Translations under genes and position numbers: made by a program | Assembly (NCBI GenBank): GCA_002898355.1 | Contig: BEHD01000006.1 | Location: 42,823-106,822, forward strand | Origin: an archaeon HR01 | GTDB taxonomy: Archaea; Thermoproteota; Nitrososphaeria_A; Caldarchaeales; Caldarchaeaceae | Length of the DNA stretch: 64,000 nt | Reading direction: 5' to 3' | In this document: positions 43,276 through 51,667 of the stretch, in pieces | Position numbering within the stretch: the first letter of the stretch is position 1 | Layout of the letters: each line of letters opens with the position of its first letter | Notes under the pieces: model-generated | What the model was told of the DNA's origin: nothing | The model's database searches: none | The model's input: the letters and a program-made list of their open reading frames with translations, nothing else

Positions 43276-43860
43276 ATGGGGAGATCCTCCATAGCGGTGG
43301 ACTCGAGCATAGCCGAGCAGCTCTCGAAGCTGGCTGAGGAGAAGCATATGACACTCTACTCCCTCACCAACCAGATACTCCAGGTCTCCTTGGAGATGCT
43401 TAGGGAGGACTATGAGCCGATGGACCTGAAAAACCTTTGGCAGGTTTACAGGATTTTAAGGGATGTAGACGCCGTCGTACTCCCGGCGGATTTCATGGAT
43501 ACACTCATCGCAGAGCTTTATAGGACTAACAAGGATGAGCTGTTGAAGAGGTTTTACCAGCTTGGCAGAGATGTGGGGAAATACCTTCAGGTGGTATCCG
43601 AGGAGTTTGACGCAATTCTCCATATAGCCCAGAAGGTTAGCAGGTTCTTCCCCCTCAAGAAGGTAGAGTTCAAGTATCTAAGCAATGACACCTACGAGGT
43701 CTCAGTCGTGGGCGCTGGAGGACGTGTGGAGACGACATGGTGTATGTACGAGGCCTTGAGGGGGATATTGGAGGAGTATGGAGCGAATATTAAGGACGAG
43801 AGCGTCACCAAGGGTCTGATAAGGGTTAGGATATCGCTGAAGGGTAGGAAGACTATATAG
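43276..43860 (+). CDS. Protein with N-terminal ribbon-helix-helix-like domain
   Basis: 194 residues. The first 45 (SSIAVDSSIAEQLSKLAEEKHMTLYSLTNQILQVSLEML) fit a ribbon-helix-helix DNA-binding unit: a strand followed by two helices. The remainder is mixed helix and strand with YLSNDTYEVSVVGAGG and METTW-like segments and no enzyme motif. It may be a regulator. A TATA-like ATTTTATAG (43238-43246) lies upstream. It sits between the dehydrogenase and the KaiC-like locus. Confidence 0.5.
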   Translation: MGRSSIAVDSSIAEQLSKLAEEKHMTLYSLTNQILQVSLEMLREDYEPMDLKNLWQVYRILRDVDAVVLPADFMDTLIAELYRTNKDELLKRFYQLGRDVGKYLQVVSEEFDAILHIAQKVSRFFPLKKVEFKYLSNDTYEVSVVGAGGRVETTWCMYEALRGILEEYGANIKDESVTKGLIRVRISLKGRKTI

Positions 43861-43958
43861 AGCTCGATCCCCTGTCTCCGATATAACGGCTTCTACCCCG
43901 AGTCCGAGCCTCTCCCAATACGGTCTTTCAACCTGCAGATGTTGTATGCGGCCATCTG

Positions 43959-44660
43959 CTAGAAGAAGAAAGAGTCAGCGATTATCTCAACACCTGTAGA
44001 GATCGTAAAACGGCGCCATCCACCTATTGAAGGCGTTGCAAGCATTCTCCTCACAGTTAGCAGCCGTTCGTTATCGGCCTGCTTGAGGTTTATTGTACCA
44101 TCACATATTGACTCGACCAGCGATATAAGCTTAGCGTCATGAACCCCCTCCTCGATCAAGAGCATTGATGTTACGCCGCTTGAGAAAAGCTTGGATTTGA
44201 CAGTCCTTAGGAATGTGCTCAGGCTGGCCTCGTCCCTGTGTGCAGTGATTATATCGCTCATCGAGTCTATAACCAGCCGCATATTTTGTGTGTTAGCACT
44301 ATTCTTTAGGAGGTTGCTTATGGCTATGCTGATGTCGGTTAGCTGAAATATGCTGGCCGAGTATTTAGAGACGCTGGGAAATCCTAGATCTTTGGAGAAA
44401 AGATCCAATATCTCCACCTTTTCCAGTAGCCCAGTCTCCCATCCAAACCCCTCAGCGATGGTTCTCAACGTCTCAGGTGTTATGGTGAGTATGTATGCTG
44501 TGGGCTTCTCCAGCAAGGCAGCTGTCATGAGAAACTGTAGCCCCAGGGAGGTTTTGCCGGAGCCGGGCGGGCCTATTACAGCGGTCATAGAACCCTTTGG
44601 GAGGCCGCCCTTAAGCATGGCGTCAAGCCCTCTAATGCCTGTCACAACCCGCTCCACCAT
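43959..44660 (-). CDS. KaiC-like RecA-fold ATPase (A)
   Basis: 233 residues with a single KaiC/RadA-type ATPase domain: TGIRGLDAMLKGGLPKGSM, Walker A GPPGSGKTS, Walker B LVIDSMSDI, and a catalytic-region acidic residue before the TPETL segment. Single-domain archaeal KaiC-like proteins are mostly signalling or motor-associated ATPases, not clock proteins. The ATG overlaps the stop of a 95-residue membrane protein (TGATG), so membrane partner and ATPase are coupled. Confidence 0.85.
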   Translation of the reverse strand: MVERVVTGIRGLDAMLKGGLPKGSMTAVIGPPGSGKTSLGLQFLMTAALLEKPTAYILTITPETLRTIAEGFGWETGLLEKVEILDLFSKDLGFPSVSKYSASIFQLTDISIAISNLLKNSANTQNMRLVIDSMSDIITAHRDEASLSTFLRTVKSKLFSSGVTSMLLIEEGVHDAKLISLVESICDGTINLKQADNERLLTVRRMLATPSIGGWRRFTISTGVEIIADSFFF

Positions 44661-44944
44661 CAGCGTCTCCTCCTGAGCAACTTTCTAGCCTTCACACCGA
44701 TTATCACAGGAAACAAAACCATTGAGACGGTGTGTATCGTCCCATAGGCTATTACGGAGCCGCTTATGATGAATACTATCTCGCCGGCAATCCAGATTAT
44801 GAGGGCTATAGCAAGCCATGTCTTGGTTGACGCTAGGCGTGGGACGTCTGCGTTATCATGTCTATAGATGAGCAACAGGAGGAGTGTTAAAGATGTTGTG
44901 AGGCCGGCTAGAAATATTATCTTCCCTATCCCTAATTCAACCAC
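44660..44944 (-). CDS. Small membrane protein coupled to KaiC-like ATPase A
   Basis: About 94 residues with three or four helices (IIFLAGLTTSLTLLLLLIY, WLAIALIIWIAGEIVFIISG, YGTIHTVSMVLFPVIIGV) and a terminal arginine run. TTG 44947 and GTG 44944 both overlap the end of the preceding small membrane-protein gene. It has no recognised family. It lies between another small membrane protein and the ATPase in one transcript. Confidence 0.6.
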   Translation of the reverse strand: MVELGIGKIIFLAGLTTSLTLLLLLIYRHDNADVPRLASTKTWLAIALIIWIAGEIVFIISGSVIAYGTIHTVSMVLFPVIIGVKARKLLRRRR

Positions 44945-45209
44945 CAATAGCAGTCCCCCGTCTAAAGTAGATGACTGTAAAGATTACTAGTAGAAGGGCC
45001 GATAGTGAGCTTATGTATTCAGCTATGTTTCGCTGGCCGAGGAATAGGGAGAGATGCCACAGTCCATGTGTGAGTGTGAAGAGGGCTAGGAGGCTGAAGA
45101 GTATGGAGTTTCTGAGGGTCCCCGCCCTTATTGAGAGGATGAGGAGTAAGGCTGTGCTTAAGAACATAGGACCCACATTCAACCATACCCCGAGTGTCTG
45201 GATATCCAC
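44937..45209 (-). CDS. Small membrane protein, first gene of the KaiC-A unit
   Basis: 90 residues with three to four helices (GPMFLSTALLLILSI, LFSLLALFTLTHGLWHLSLFL, YISSLSALLLVIFTVIYF). GTG 45209 lies 25-26 nt from a TATA box, implying a leaderless mRNA. Its helix layout resembles that of the following 95-residue protein, so the two may be old duplicates. Confidence 0.6.
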   Translation of the reverse strand: MDIQTLGVWLNVGPMFLSTALLLILSIRAGTLRNSILFSLLALFTLTHGLWHLSLFLGQRNIAEYISSLSALLLVIFTVIYFRRGTAIGG

Positions 45210-45230
45210 AGTGCCTCTGTTTGGAGCCTG

Positions 45231-45238
45231 ATATTAAT
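45231..45238 (-). promoter_or_regulatory. TATA box of the KaiC-A unit
   Basis: ATTAATAT on the minus strand is centred about 25 nt before GTG 45209. Confidence 0.5.
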
Positions 45239-45294
45239 CATTTTCCAAGAACAATTTTCACGGTATTAGGGGTAAGGTGGGTTTATCACAGGAT

Positions 45295-45666
45295 ATGCCC
45301 TCAAATTTTTATATTCCTCAAGTTACTAAACCATACGTGAACGCCCCCCTAGAGCTTTACCTTGCGTTTATCTCTCTGGGACTAACCATTCTGCTGACAG
45401 CCCTTATCCTCCTGATGTTTAAGGAGTTGAGCATAGGTATTTTTAGCGGTTTCTTCAAGCTTCTGATAGTGGCAGCCGCCGTCTCCATAGTGGGGAGGCT
45501 TCTTGTACTTCTTCAGATTGATGGACGGCTCGGAGGTCTGCCTGCGGGGATAGACCTATTAACAGCCACACTCTTCTTCATCATACTCACCTTGGCGTTC
45601 GCTAGGCTTGTGAGGGACTGGCGGAGGGTAAGCCTCACACATCCTATGAGGAGGGGTCAAAGTTGA
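45295..45666 (+). CDS. Small membrane protein coupled to KaiC-like ATPase B
   Basis: About 123 residues from ATG 45295 (GTG 45277 is an alternative). It has four helices (LYLAFISLGLTILLTALILL, FFKLLIVAAAVSIVGRLLVL, ATLFFIILTLAFARLV and a short one) and a basic C terminus. The gene's stop overlaps the ATPase start by one base. Its size and helix pattern parallel the two membrane proteins on the other side of the divergent promoter. Confidence 0.6.
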   Translation: MPSNFYIPQVTKPYVNAPLELYLAFISLGLTILLTALILLMFKELSIGIFSGFFKLLIVAAAVSIVGRLLVLLQIDGRLGGLPAGIDLLTATLFFIILTLAFARLVRDWRRVSLTHPMRRGQS

Positions 45667-46361
45667 TGGATGAAATAAGAAGAGACGTTTCATGGCTTAT
45701 CACGCTCCTCAAATCTAGAAGAGGCGCCGTCGTCATATCGGGCGGGAACGGGACAGGCAAGACCATCCTCAGCCTCCAAACCGTCGAAAAAATCATGAGA
45801 GATGGGAGATTTTGCATCTACGTGCTGACGACCATGTCTCCCCAATCACTGGTGGAGACCGGCTCATCTATCTCCCTGGATCTATCGGAGCCTATAGAGT
45901 CTGGGAAGATGGTTATAGTTGACTGCTACTCCAGGTTTACAGGCGCCACATCACTGGCCAAATATGTTCTAGGGCCTGAGGCAAGCCTCCTACAGTTGAG
46001 GGAGACCATACTCACATCTGCGATGGGTTCTGGCGGCTATCACCTCGTAATCGACGACCTCAGCACACTCCTCGCCTACACAGCTTCGGAGACGGCTTTC
46101 AAGTTCTACCAGGCCATAGTGTCGGATATCCGACGCAACTCAGCATCGGCCACAGCTATCCTAGTGCCGGATATCTTGGAGACGAAGCTTACAAATCTGC
46201 TCTACTCACTCTCAGACGGCGTGGTTGATATGTCGTTGGAGGAGATGGGGGGCGCCCTCAGACGCTTCATCAGGATAAGGTTTTTGAGGGGTGTACACCA
46301 CCCGACAGAATGGTTCGAATACGTCATAGGCCCACGGGGTATAGAGCTGATATCAGAATAG
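45666..46361 (+). CDS. KaiC-like RecA-fold ATPase (B), divergent
   Basis: 231 residues. Walker A is GGNGTGKTI and Walker B LVIDDLSTL. The N-terminal GLD motif typical of KaiC is missing, so the protein is more divergent than ATPase A. The loop following the first strand pair (YVLTTMSPQSLVETG) matches the YILTITPETLRTIAEG loop of A, which supports paralogy. ATG 45666 overlaps the upstream stop (TGATG); a TTG at 45663 is possible. Confidence 0.8.
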   Translation: MDEIRRDVSWLITLLKSRRGAVVISGGNGTGKTILSLQTVEKIMRDGRFCIYVLTTMSPQSLVETGSSISLDLSEPIESGKMVIVDCYSRFTGATSLAKYVLGPEASLLQLRETILTSAMGSGGYHLVIDDLSTLLAYTASETAFKFYQAIVSDIRRNSASATAILVPDILETKLTNLLYSLSDGVVDMSLEEMGGALRRFIRIRFLRGVHHPTEWFEYVIGPRGIELISE

Positions 46362-46363
46362 GT

Positions 46364-48529
46364 TTAACGGCTTACATCTGTGACACAGATTTTGAAGATG
46401 TCCTCGAAGGCTCTTCTGAGATATTCGGTATAGAACTCTGCGCTGTAGCTTTCTTGGGGGAGGGGTGTAGGCGTAGCCCTGTAGTGGCCGTCACCCCCAG
46501 ACACGATATATGTGATGTCCTGGCCCGGCGATATCTCGAATCCGATTCTGTGGAGTCGGCGAGCCGCTAGAACATGCCGGGGTGGATGGATGTAGCTGTC
46601 TATCTCCTTGGAGAGGGTGTGGGTTATCGACAGCTCTCCCGGCTCCACCTCACCTATATGGAGCCGTCGCACATAGTCGTTGAGTATTTCCCTGCATTCG
46701 TATGCTTTGTTTTTGAGCTGTTCAGGTGTTGTGGACTCGGCCAGCCTGATAAGTATCTCCTGCTGCGCCTTCCTGACTAGGGGCGGTGTGTCCTTTCGCC
46801 TCAGCTCTATACCCCTACACTTTATCCGGCCGTCGTAGAAGACTCCGAAATATCTGTTGTTGGCCGGTCTAAGACCATGCCTTCTCGACGGTAGGAACGC
46901 TATCCATCTGTAGCGCCCCTCATAGCTTACCGGAAGTCCCAGCCTACGCTCTATCTCCGATGCGAGAGCCGCATATTCTACATCTCCAGCCCCCTCCCTA
47001 GAGACCCATAGACAATCCACTATACCATGCAGGACACGGAAACCCATCTCCTCAGCAATCGCCACACTCTTCATTAGGATATCACGTGCTAGGGCGCAGA
47101 CAGCCATATGGGCTTCACGGCTGCCGAACTTGGCTTTCCTGAAGCCTAGGTAGCCGAAAGAGGTTACAAGTATCCATTTGAGGGCGTCGGCCCTCTTCCT
47201 GTATTTTTCCAGCCCTGTCTCCCTGTAGAGCTTCTTGTAGTGGAGTCTCTTCCGGAGGGGTGTCTCTATAGCTCTAGGAACTATACCACGCCATCTACTG
47301 CATACGTGATATCCCAGCTCCGGTATGTTATGGCCTGTGCAGCAACTGCAGTTTACTGTCTCACCGCTTATGTTGTGCTTCAGCATGAGCATGGGGTAGA
47401 GGCTCTGGAAATCCAGCTCGCCGACGTTCCAGTAGACCCCTGGGGTGTGGTCCAGTATCCATCCACCTCTGTCCGCTATGTTGAGCTGTCGAGCAGTCAT
47501 GTAGGAGGGTCTGCCCGCCTTCCAGGGTATCAGTATGTTGGCCCTGTAGGCCTGGTAGTATTGGAGTGATGACATGCAGCTTCCTATGGTGTATCTGGCT
47601 GCGTCGTGTATGGGGACCCTGGTGGTTCTCGCTACCTCCAGAACACCCTCCAGCCCTGTCTCCCTGTAGAGCATGGAGTTGGATGTGTCTATGTGGACCC
47701 TGCCCCGCAGCATCTGGGCCCTGAATCTGTGGTGGACCCGGCCGTAGCTGTGGTAGGTGACGGAGGATATTCTCCGTGGTCCGGCCTCTACTCTTCCCAG
47801 CTTCAGCCTTAAGCCGTTGACCGCCGCCCTATGATAGAGGTAGGGTATGGTGAAGGAGTCTCCATCCTCTGTAAGCAGGATGTCCACGTCGTCCAGGGCC
47901 TCCTCCAGCCTGTGCAGTATATGATCTTCCGGGCCATCTATAGCCACCACCTCATCGCCGTATCTGAGGCTGGCCGAGAGCAGTCTAGCGGAGAAGCCTC
48001 TAACCGGACCCTGAGGCTCCGTAGAGATGTCTAGGCTGGCCGCCTTAAATACTGTGATGTCGTATTCTGTCTCCTCACCATTATCTAGTGGCTCCAGCTT
48101 ATCGACATCAATCAACGCCGTCGGAAAAATATTGAAGCTGTATAGGAACTCTTGGAGGGGTGGAAGGTCAACGTTGTATAGCTCTAGGCCGGCCTGCTCC
48201 CTAAGCCATCCTGCCAGCCACCTCTTCTCATCTATAGCCACCCAAACCTCCAGAACCTCCACCGGACGCCGGCCCGGGATGACAGACTTCTCCACGATTG
48301 AGGTCCTAAACCTCTCGGATAGGATATTCTCCAGCTCCCCCAGCCTCTGCCTCGGGCCCGCCACGTAGAGCTTAGGCATCCATGGAATCTCACGCCTGAT
48401 TATGCGGCCGCCGTCGGACCTCAGCCAGAGGGTTATCCCCCCAGCGTCTGACGGATGCAGGTCCAGAAGCCAGCCCCTCACATCCCCCCACCCTATTTCG
48501 GAGTATTTAGCATTAAAGCACTTCGGCAT
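46364..48529 (-). CDS. Family-B DNA polymerase, divergent PolB2-like
   Basis: About 721 residues. Polymerase motif A is intact (LDFQSLYP, near residue 375). Motif B reads ALKWILVTSFGYLGFRKAKF. Motif C, normally YGDTDS, reads HGIVDCLW (near 505), keeping only the second aspartate. The exonuclease motifs are altered: the place of DIET reads LDISTEP, and the place of NxxxFDxP reads DGDSFTIPYL. A cysteine cluster (NCSCC, then C) lies after motif A. These features fit the archaeal PolB2 (Dpo2) group, which is known for altered sites and is linked to translesion work rather than replication. ATG 48529 is preferred over TTG 48535. Confidence 0.85.
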   Translation of the reverse strand: MPKCFNAKYSEIGWGDVRGWLLDLHPSDAGGITLWLRSDGGRIIRREIPWMPKLYVAGPRQRLGELENILSERFRTSIVEKSVIPGRRPVEVLEVWVAIDEKRWLAGWLREQAGLELYNVDLPPLQEFLYSFNIFPTALIDVDKLEPLDNGEETEYDITVFKAASLDISTEPQGPVRGFSARLLSASLRYGDEVVAIDGPEDHILHRLEEALDDVDILLTEDGDSFTIPYLYHRAAVNGLRLKLGRVEAGPRRISSVTYHSYGRVHHRFRAQMLRGRVHIDTSNSMLYRETGLEGVLEVARTTRVPIHDAARYTIGSCMSSLQYYQAYRANILIPWKAGRPSYMTARQLNIADRGGWILDHTPGVYWNVGELDFQSLYPMLMLKHNISGETVNCSCCTGHNIPELGYHVCSRWRGIVPRAIETPLRKRLHYKKLYRETGLEKYRKRADALKWILVTSFGYLGFRKAKFGSREAHMAVCALARDILMKSVAIAEEMGFRVLHGIVDCLWVSREGAGDVEYAALASEIERRLGLPVSYEGRYRWIAFLPSRRHGLRPANNRYFGVFYDGRIKCRGIELRRKDTPPLVRKAQQEILIRLAESTTPEQLKNKAYECREILNDYVRRLHIGEVEPGELSITHTLSKEIDSYIHPPRHVLAARRLHRIGFEISPGQDITYIVSGGDGHYRATPTPLPQESYSAEFYTEYLRRAFEDIFKICVTDVSR

Positions 48530-48580
48530 ACGCAAAGCTCTCAGGGCTGAAAAGCCTCGGGATAAGCTGCTTATTTGAAT

Positions 48581-48588
48581 CTATAAAT
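48581..48588. promoter_or_regulatory. Shared TATA element between polB2-like gene and thiO
   Basis: CTATAAAT on the plus strand is centred about 28 nt before ATG 48613 of thiO. The complementary reading ATTTATAG could serve the polymerase gene with a leader of about 30 nt. Confidence 0.5.
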
Positions 48589-48612
48589 CCAATTACTCGC
48601 CACCTATCCCCG

Positions 48613-49728
48613 ATGATAGCCATCGTGGGGGGCGGTGTCATAGGCCTCTCAACCGGATGGTATCTGGCAAGAAGTGGTGAGAGACCTGTAATATTTGAGA
48701 GAGGTGAGGCGGGCAGGGGTGCCTCATGGGCCTCGGCCGGTATGCTGGCCCCAAATATGGAGGCGGAGCCGGGGGAGGAGAGGCTTACCACGTTCCTCTT
48801 GGAGGCTAGACGTAGATGGGACAAGTTTGCATACGAGCTTGAACGGGCTTCAGACATCTCATTGGATTACAGGTCTGATGGCATTTTGATGGTGGCTCTC
48901 AACAGGGACGACGTAGAATATCTCCGCTCACACTACAGGTTTCAGAGGGGGCTTGGCCTAGATGTGGAGCTTCTGGATTCAGACGCTGTCCATGCCATGG
49001 AGCCCTACATCACCGCAGATGTCATGGCTGGGCTCTTCAGCAAGAACGATGGACACGTAGACTGTAGGAGGCTGGTTACAGCCTTGAAAAAAGCGTTTAT
49101 AGATGCCGGCGGCGTTTTAAGGGAGCATACTGAGGTCGAGAAGATAGTTGTGGAGGATGGAAAAGTCAAAGGTGTTTACTGCTCGTCCGGTTTTCAATCC
49201 TTTGAGAAAGTGGTTATAGCTGCTGGTGCATGGTCTGGAAGTATTGGAGGTTTAACGGCTGGGGTGAAGCCAAATGTCCGGCCTGTTCGTGGACAGATGA
49301 TAGCCCTGGGGACATCTGGAGAGGATGCGTTGATAAGACATGCCATCTGGGGCCCACCTCGGAACTGGGGCCCGACATACATGGTTCCAAGGCGTGGGAG
49401 AATCCTTCTCGGTACAACCGTTGAGGAGATGGGGTTTGATACAAGTGTCACAGCCGGCGGCATCTTCAACATCTTGAGGGGATGTAGGGAGATAGCGCCC
49501 TTCATCTCAGACCTGCCCATCACAGAGGTTTGGGCCGGCCTTAGGCCTGGGAGCGAGGATGACGCACCTATATTAGGTCCAACATCTGTTGAGGGCTTGT
49601 ATATGGCTACGGGCCATTTCAGAAACGGGATACTTCTAGCCCCTTTGACTGCTGAGGTCCTAACCGAGTGTCTCATAAAAGGTGAGATGCCCGAGTATGC
49701 GAGGAGCTTCACGATTGGGAGGTTCTGA
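48613..49728 (+). CDS. thiO: Glycine oxidase ThiO (FAD-dependent)
   Basis: 371 residues of the D-amino-acid-oxidase fold. The FAD-binding start IAIVGGGVIGLSTGWYLAR, the ASWASAGMLAPN motif typical of ThiO, VVIAAGAWSG and the C-terminal GLRPGSEDDAPILGP...YMATGHFRNGILLAP are visible. It oxidises glycine to the imine needed for thiazole formation. It is the first gene of thiO-thiS-thiG-thiE/tenI, transcribed from a TATA box shared with the polymerase gene. Confidence 0.9.
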   Translation: MIAIVGGGVIGLSTGWYLARSGERPVIFERGEAGRGASWASAGMLAPNMEAEPGEERLTTFLLEARRRWDKFAYELERASDISLDYRSDGILMVALNRDDVEYLRSHYRFQRGLGLDVELLDSDAVHAMEPYITADVMAGLFSKNDGHVDCRRLVTALKKAFIDAGGVLREHTEVEKIVVEDGKVKGVYCSSGFQSFEKVVIAAGAWSGSIGGLTAGVKPNVRPVRGQMIALGTSGEDALIRHAIWGPPRNWGPTYMVPRRGRILLGTTVEEMGFDTSVTAGGIFNILRGCREIAPFISDLPITEVWAGLRPGSEDDAPILGPTSVEGLYMATGHFRNGILLAPLTAEVLTECLIKGEMPEYARSFTIGRF

Positions 49729-49735
49729 GGATGAA

Positions 49736-49951
49736 ATGTCTGAATTAGGGGTTGTGAAGGTTAACGGCAGGGATATGGCCTGCGCAGGTAAGACGGTCTC
49801 GGAGGTTTTGGAGTCTGTGGGTGTGAACCCGGCTCAGCATGGGGTTGCGGTGGCTGTTAACGGGGAGATAGTGTCAAGGAATGAGTGGGGGCTGATACGT
49901 CTCAAGGCAGGGGATGTGGTTGAGGTTGTAACTGCTGTGGCGGGTGGCTAG
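49736..49951 (+). CDS. thiS: Sulfur carrier protein ThiS
   Basis: 71 residues with the ubiquitin-like fold and the essential C-terminal Gly-Gly (VTAVAGG), which is thiocarboxylated to carry sulfur for the thiazole ring. [16 protein letters not shown] is the typical central segment. ATG 49736, 7 nt after thiO, is chosen over the upstream frame that overlaps thiO. The adenylyltransferase ThiF is not in the window. Confidence 0.9.
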   Translation: MSELGVVKVNGRDMACAGKTVSEVLESVGVNPAQHGVAVAVNGEIVSRNEWGLIRLKAGDVVEVVTAVAGG

Positions 49952-49953
49952 GA

Positions 49954-50733
49954 ATGGATGATCAGCTGGTGATAGCGGGGAGAAGGTTTAACTCGAGATT
50001 GTTCGTCGGGACTGCACGCTACCCCAACCATCGGGTCCTGCTGGACGCCCTCGAGGCATGCGGGGCTGAGGTGGTCACGGTAGCCATCCGGAGAGTGAAC
50101 CTAGCTGAGAGGGAGCATAGCATACTCGAGGTATTGGGTGGCAGATACTTTATACTGCCCAACACGGCTGGATGCTATACGGCTAGGGAGGCTGTATTAA
50201 CGGCCAAGCTGGCTAGAGAGGCTCTAGGGACCAGCTGGGTTAAGCTGGAAGTGATAGGTGATGATGAGACACTCTACCCAGACTCCGCCCAGCTCCTCGA
50301 AGCGGCGAAGCAGCTAGTTGATGAGGGCTTCATAGTTCTACCCTACTGTAGCGACGACCCAGTCCTATGCGCAAAGCTTGAGAAGGTAGGCTGCGAGGCC
50401 GTCATGCCTCTGGGCGCACCGATAGGCTCTGGGATGGGCATCCTCAACCCCTACAACATCCGGATAATCAAGAAGAACGCAGGTGTTCCTGTTATCGTGG
50501 ACGCGGGGGTTGGGACGGCCTCAGATGTCGCAGTGGCCATGGAGCTGGGATGCGATGGCGTACTCGTCAACACTGCCATAGCCCAGGCCAAGAACCCTGT
50601 TGCCATGGCGAAGGCCATTAGGATGGCTGTGGAGGCGGGTAGGCTGGCCTATCTGGCGGGTAGGATACCTAGAAGACTCTACGCCGAGCCCTCCAGCCCC
50701 ATGGAGGGTAGGATAGGTGCGGCAGATACCTAG
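49954..50733 (+). CDS. thiG: Thiazole synthase ThiG
   Basis: 259 residues, TIM barrel. The start [19 protein letters not shown], the Schiff-base lysine in [42 protein letters not shown] and [20 protein letters not shown] are all family hallmarks. It joins the DXP-derived imine, dehydroglycine and ThiS sulfur to the thiazole. Overlaps the following gene by 17 nt. Confidence 0.95.
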   Translation: MDDQLVIAGRRFNSRLFVGTARYPNHRVLLDALEACGAEVVTVAIRRVNLAEREHSILEVLGGRYFILPNTAGCYTAREAVLTAKLAREALGTSWVKLEVIGDDETLYPDSAQLLEAAKQLVDEGFIVLPYCSDDPVLCAKLEKVGCEAVMPLGAPIGSGMGILNPYNIRIIKKNAGVPVIVDAGVGTASDVAVAMELGCDGVLVNTAIAQAKNPVAMAKAIRMAVEAGRLAYLAGRIPRRLYAEPSSPMEGRIGAADT

Positions 50734-51355
50734 GCCTCCGCTGATGGTTATCACGGACAGCGGGCTGGCCGGGGGGAGGCTCCTATCCATCGTGGATGAA
50801 TGTCTAATGGCTGGATGTCGATGGTTCATGGTGCGTGAGAAGAAGATGCCGCCTGAATCCGTTAAAGAGCTAACCCTGGCCATAGTTAGGAGGGCTGAGA
50901 AGTATTCGGCCACTGTTGTGGTAAACAGCTATCCCGAGCTTGTTCATGAGACGGGTGCGGCTGGGGTCCATCTCCCATGGGGGTCGGACATCGAGTCCGC
51001 TAGATATATCGTGGGTGAGGACAGGCTGGTCGGCGTATCCACCCACTCAACTGAGCAGGCCCTCAAGGCCGAAAAGCTCGGCGCCGACTACGTAACCTTA
51101 AGCCCGGTCTTCACCTCAATTAGTAAAGCAGGCTACAATAACCCCGCAGGACTTCAGATGCTGATGGATACGGCAAAGCGCCTCTCAATACCTGTGATAG
51201 CTTTGGGCGGTGTCAGGCCGGGGAATGCGTGGAGCTGTATCGCCAACGGAGCGGCCGGGGTGGCCGTGCTGGGTGCCGTGATGACTTCTTCAAAACCCTA
51301 TGACGTAGTCCTCTCCCTCATAGAGGAGATAGGAGGTCAAAACGGCTCTAGTTAA
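50717..51355 (+). CDS. ThiE/TenI-family protein (thiamine-phosphate synthase or thiazole tautomerase)
   Basis: 212 residues. The barrel includes [10 protein letters not shown], the strand [40 protein letters not shown], a lysine in FTSISKAGY, and VIALGGVRP. ThiE couples thiazole and pyrimidine phosphates. TenI, often encoded next to thiO-thiS-thiG, isomerises the thiazole product. The usual ThiE IND motif is replaced by VNS, which leaves TenI a real option. GTG start inside the thiG end. Confidence 0.8.
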   Translation: MRQIPRPPLMVITDSGLAGGRLLSIVDECLMAGCRWFMVREKKMPPESVKELTLAIVRRAEKYSATVVVNSYPELVHETGAAGVHLPWGSDIESARYIVGEDRLVGVSTHSTEQALKAEKLGADYVTLSPVFTSISKAGYNNPAGLQMLMDTAKRLSIPVIALGGVRPGNAWSCIANGAAGVAVLGAVMTSSKPYDVVLSLIEEIGGQNGSS

Positions 51356-51593
51356 TCCTTTTCTCTATATGGCTGACTATCTCCTCAGCCTTTGGAAACC
51401 TTCTCTCCTCATGTCTGGAGAAGATTCTCTCATCATCTATATAGACCTCGAAGACACCTCCATCAGCTGTATCAAGGGTTACCGAGAAGTTCTTATTCAG
51501 TCTCTGACCGTATCTAGATAGAAGCTCCCTCGCCAAATCCATAGCCTGTGGCAGATACCCACATGGAACACAGTAGACGATTCTCACCCTCAT
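51348..51593 (-). CDS. SelW/Rdx-type thioredoxin-like small protein
   Basis: About 81 residues. The redox motif CVPCGYLPQA follows the first strand (RVRIVYC), as in SelT/SelW/SelH-family proteins with cysteine instead of selenocysteine. FSVTLDTADGGVFEVYIDDERIFSR is the typical middle. It probably acts in thiol redox exchange. ATG 51593 lies 28 nt from a TATA box; ATG 51605 is too close to that box to be transcribed. Confidence 0.82.
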   Translation of the reverse strand: MRVRIVYCVPCGYLPQAMDLARELLSRYGQRLNKNFSVTLDTADGGVFEVYIDDERIFSRHEERRFPKAEEIVSHIEKRIN

Positions 51594-51617
51594 ATCTTTG
51601 ACCATACGCTGGGAAAA

Positions 51618-51624
51618 TTTATAG
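51618..51624 (-). promoter_or_regulatory. TATA box of the SelW-like gene
   Basis: CTATAAA on the minus strand, followed by TTTTC, predicts a start near 51595 and thus a leaderless mRNA beginning with ATG 51593. Confidence 0.5.
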
Positions 51625-51667
51625 ATACAACCCCATACGTTATGGAGTCCAGCGGAGGGCTATCTTC

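Noticed and set aside
43959..46361. Circadian KaiC or archaellum FlaH locus
   Set aside because: Both ATPases have a single domain, and no KaiB, archaellin or archaellum motor genes are nearby; neighbours are tiny membrane proteins only.
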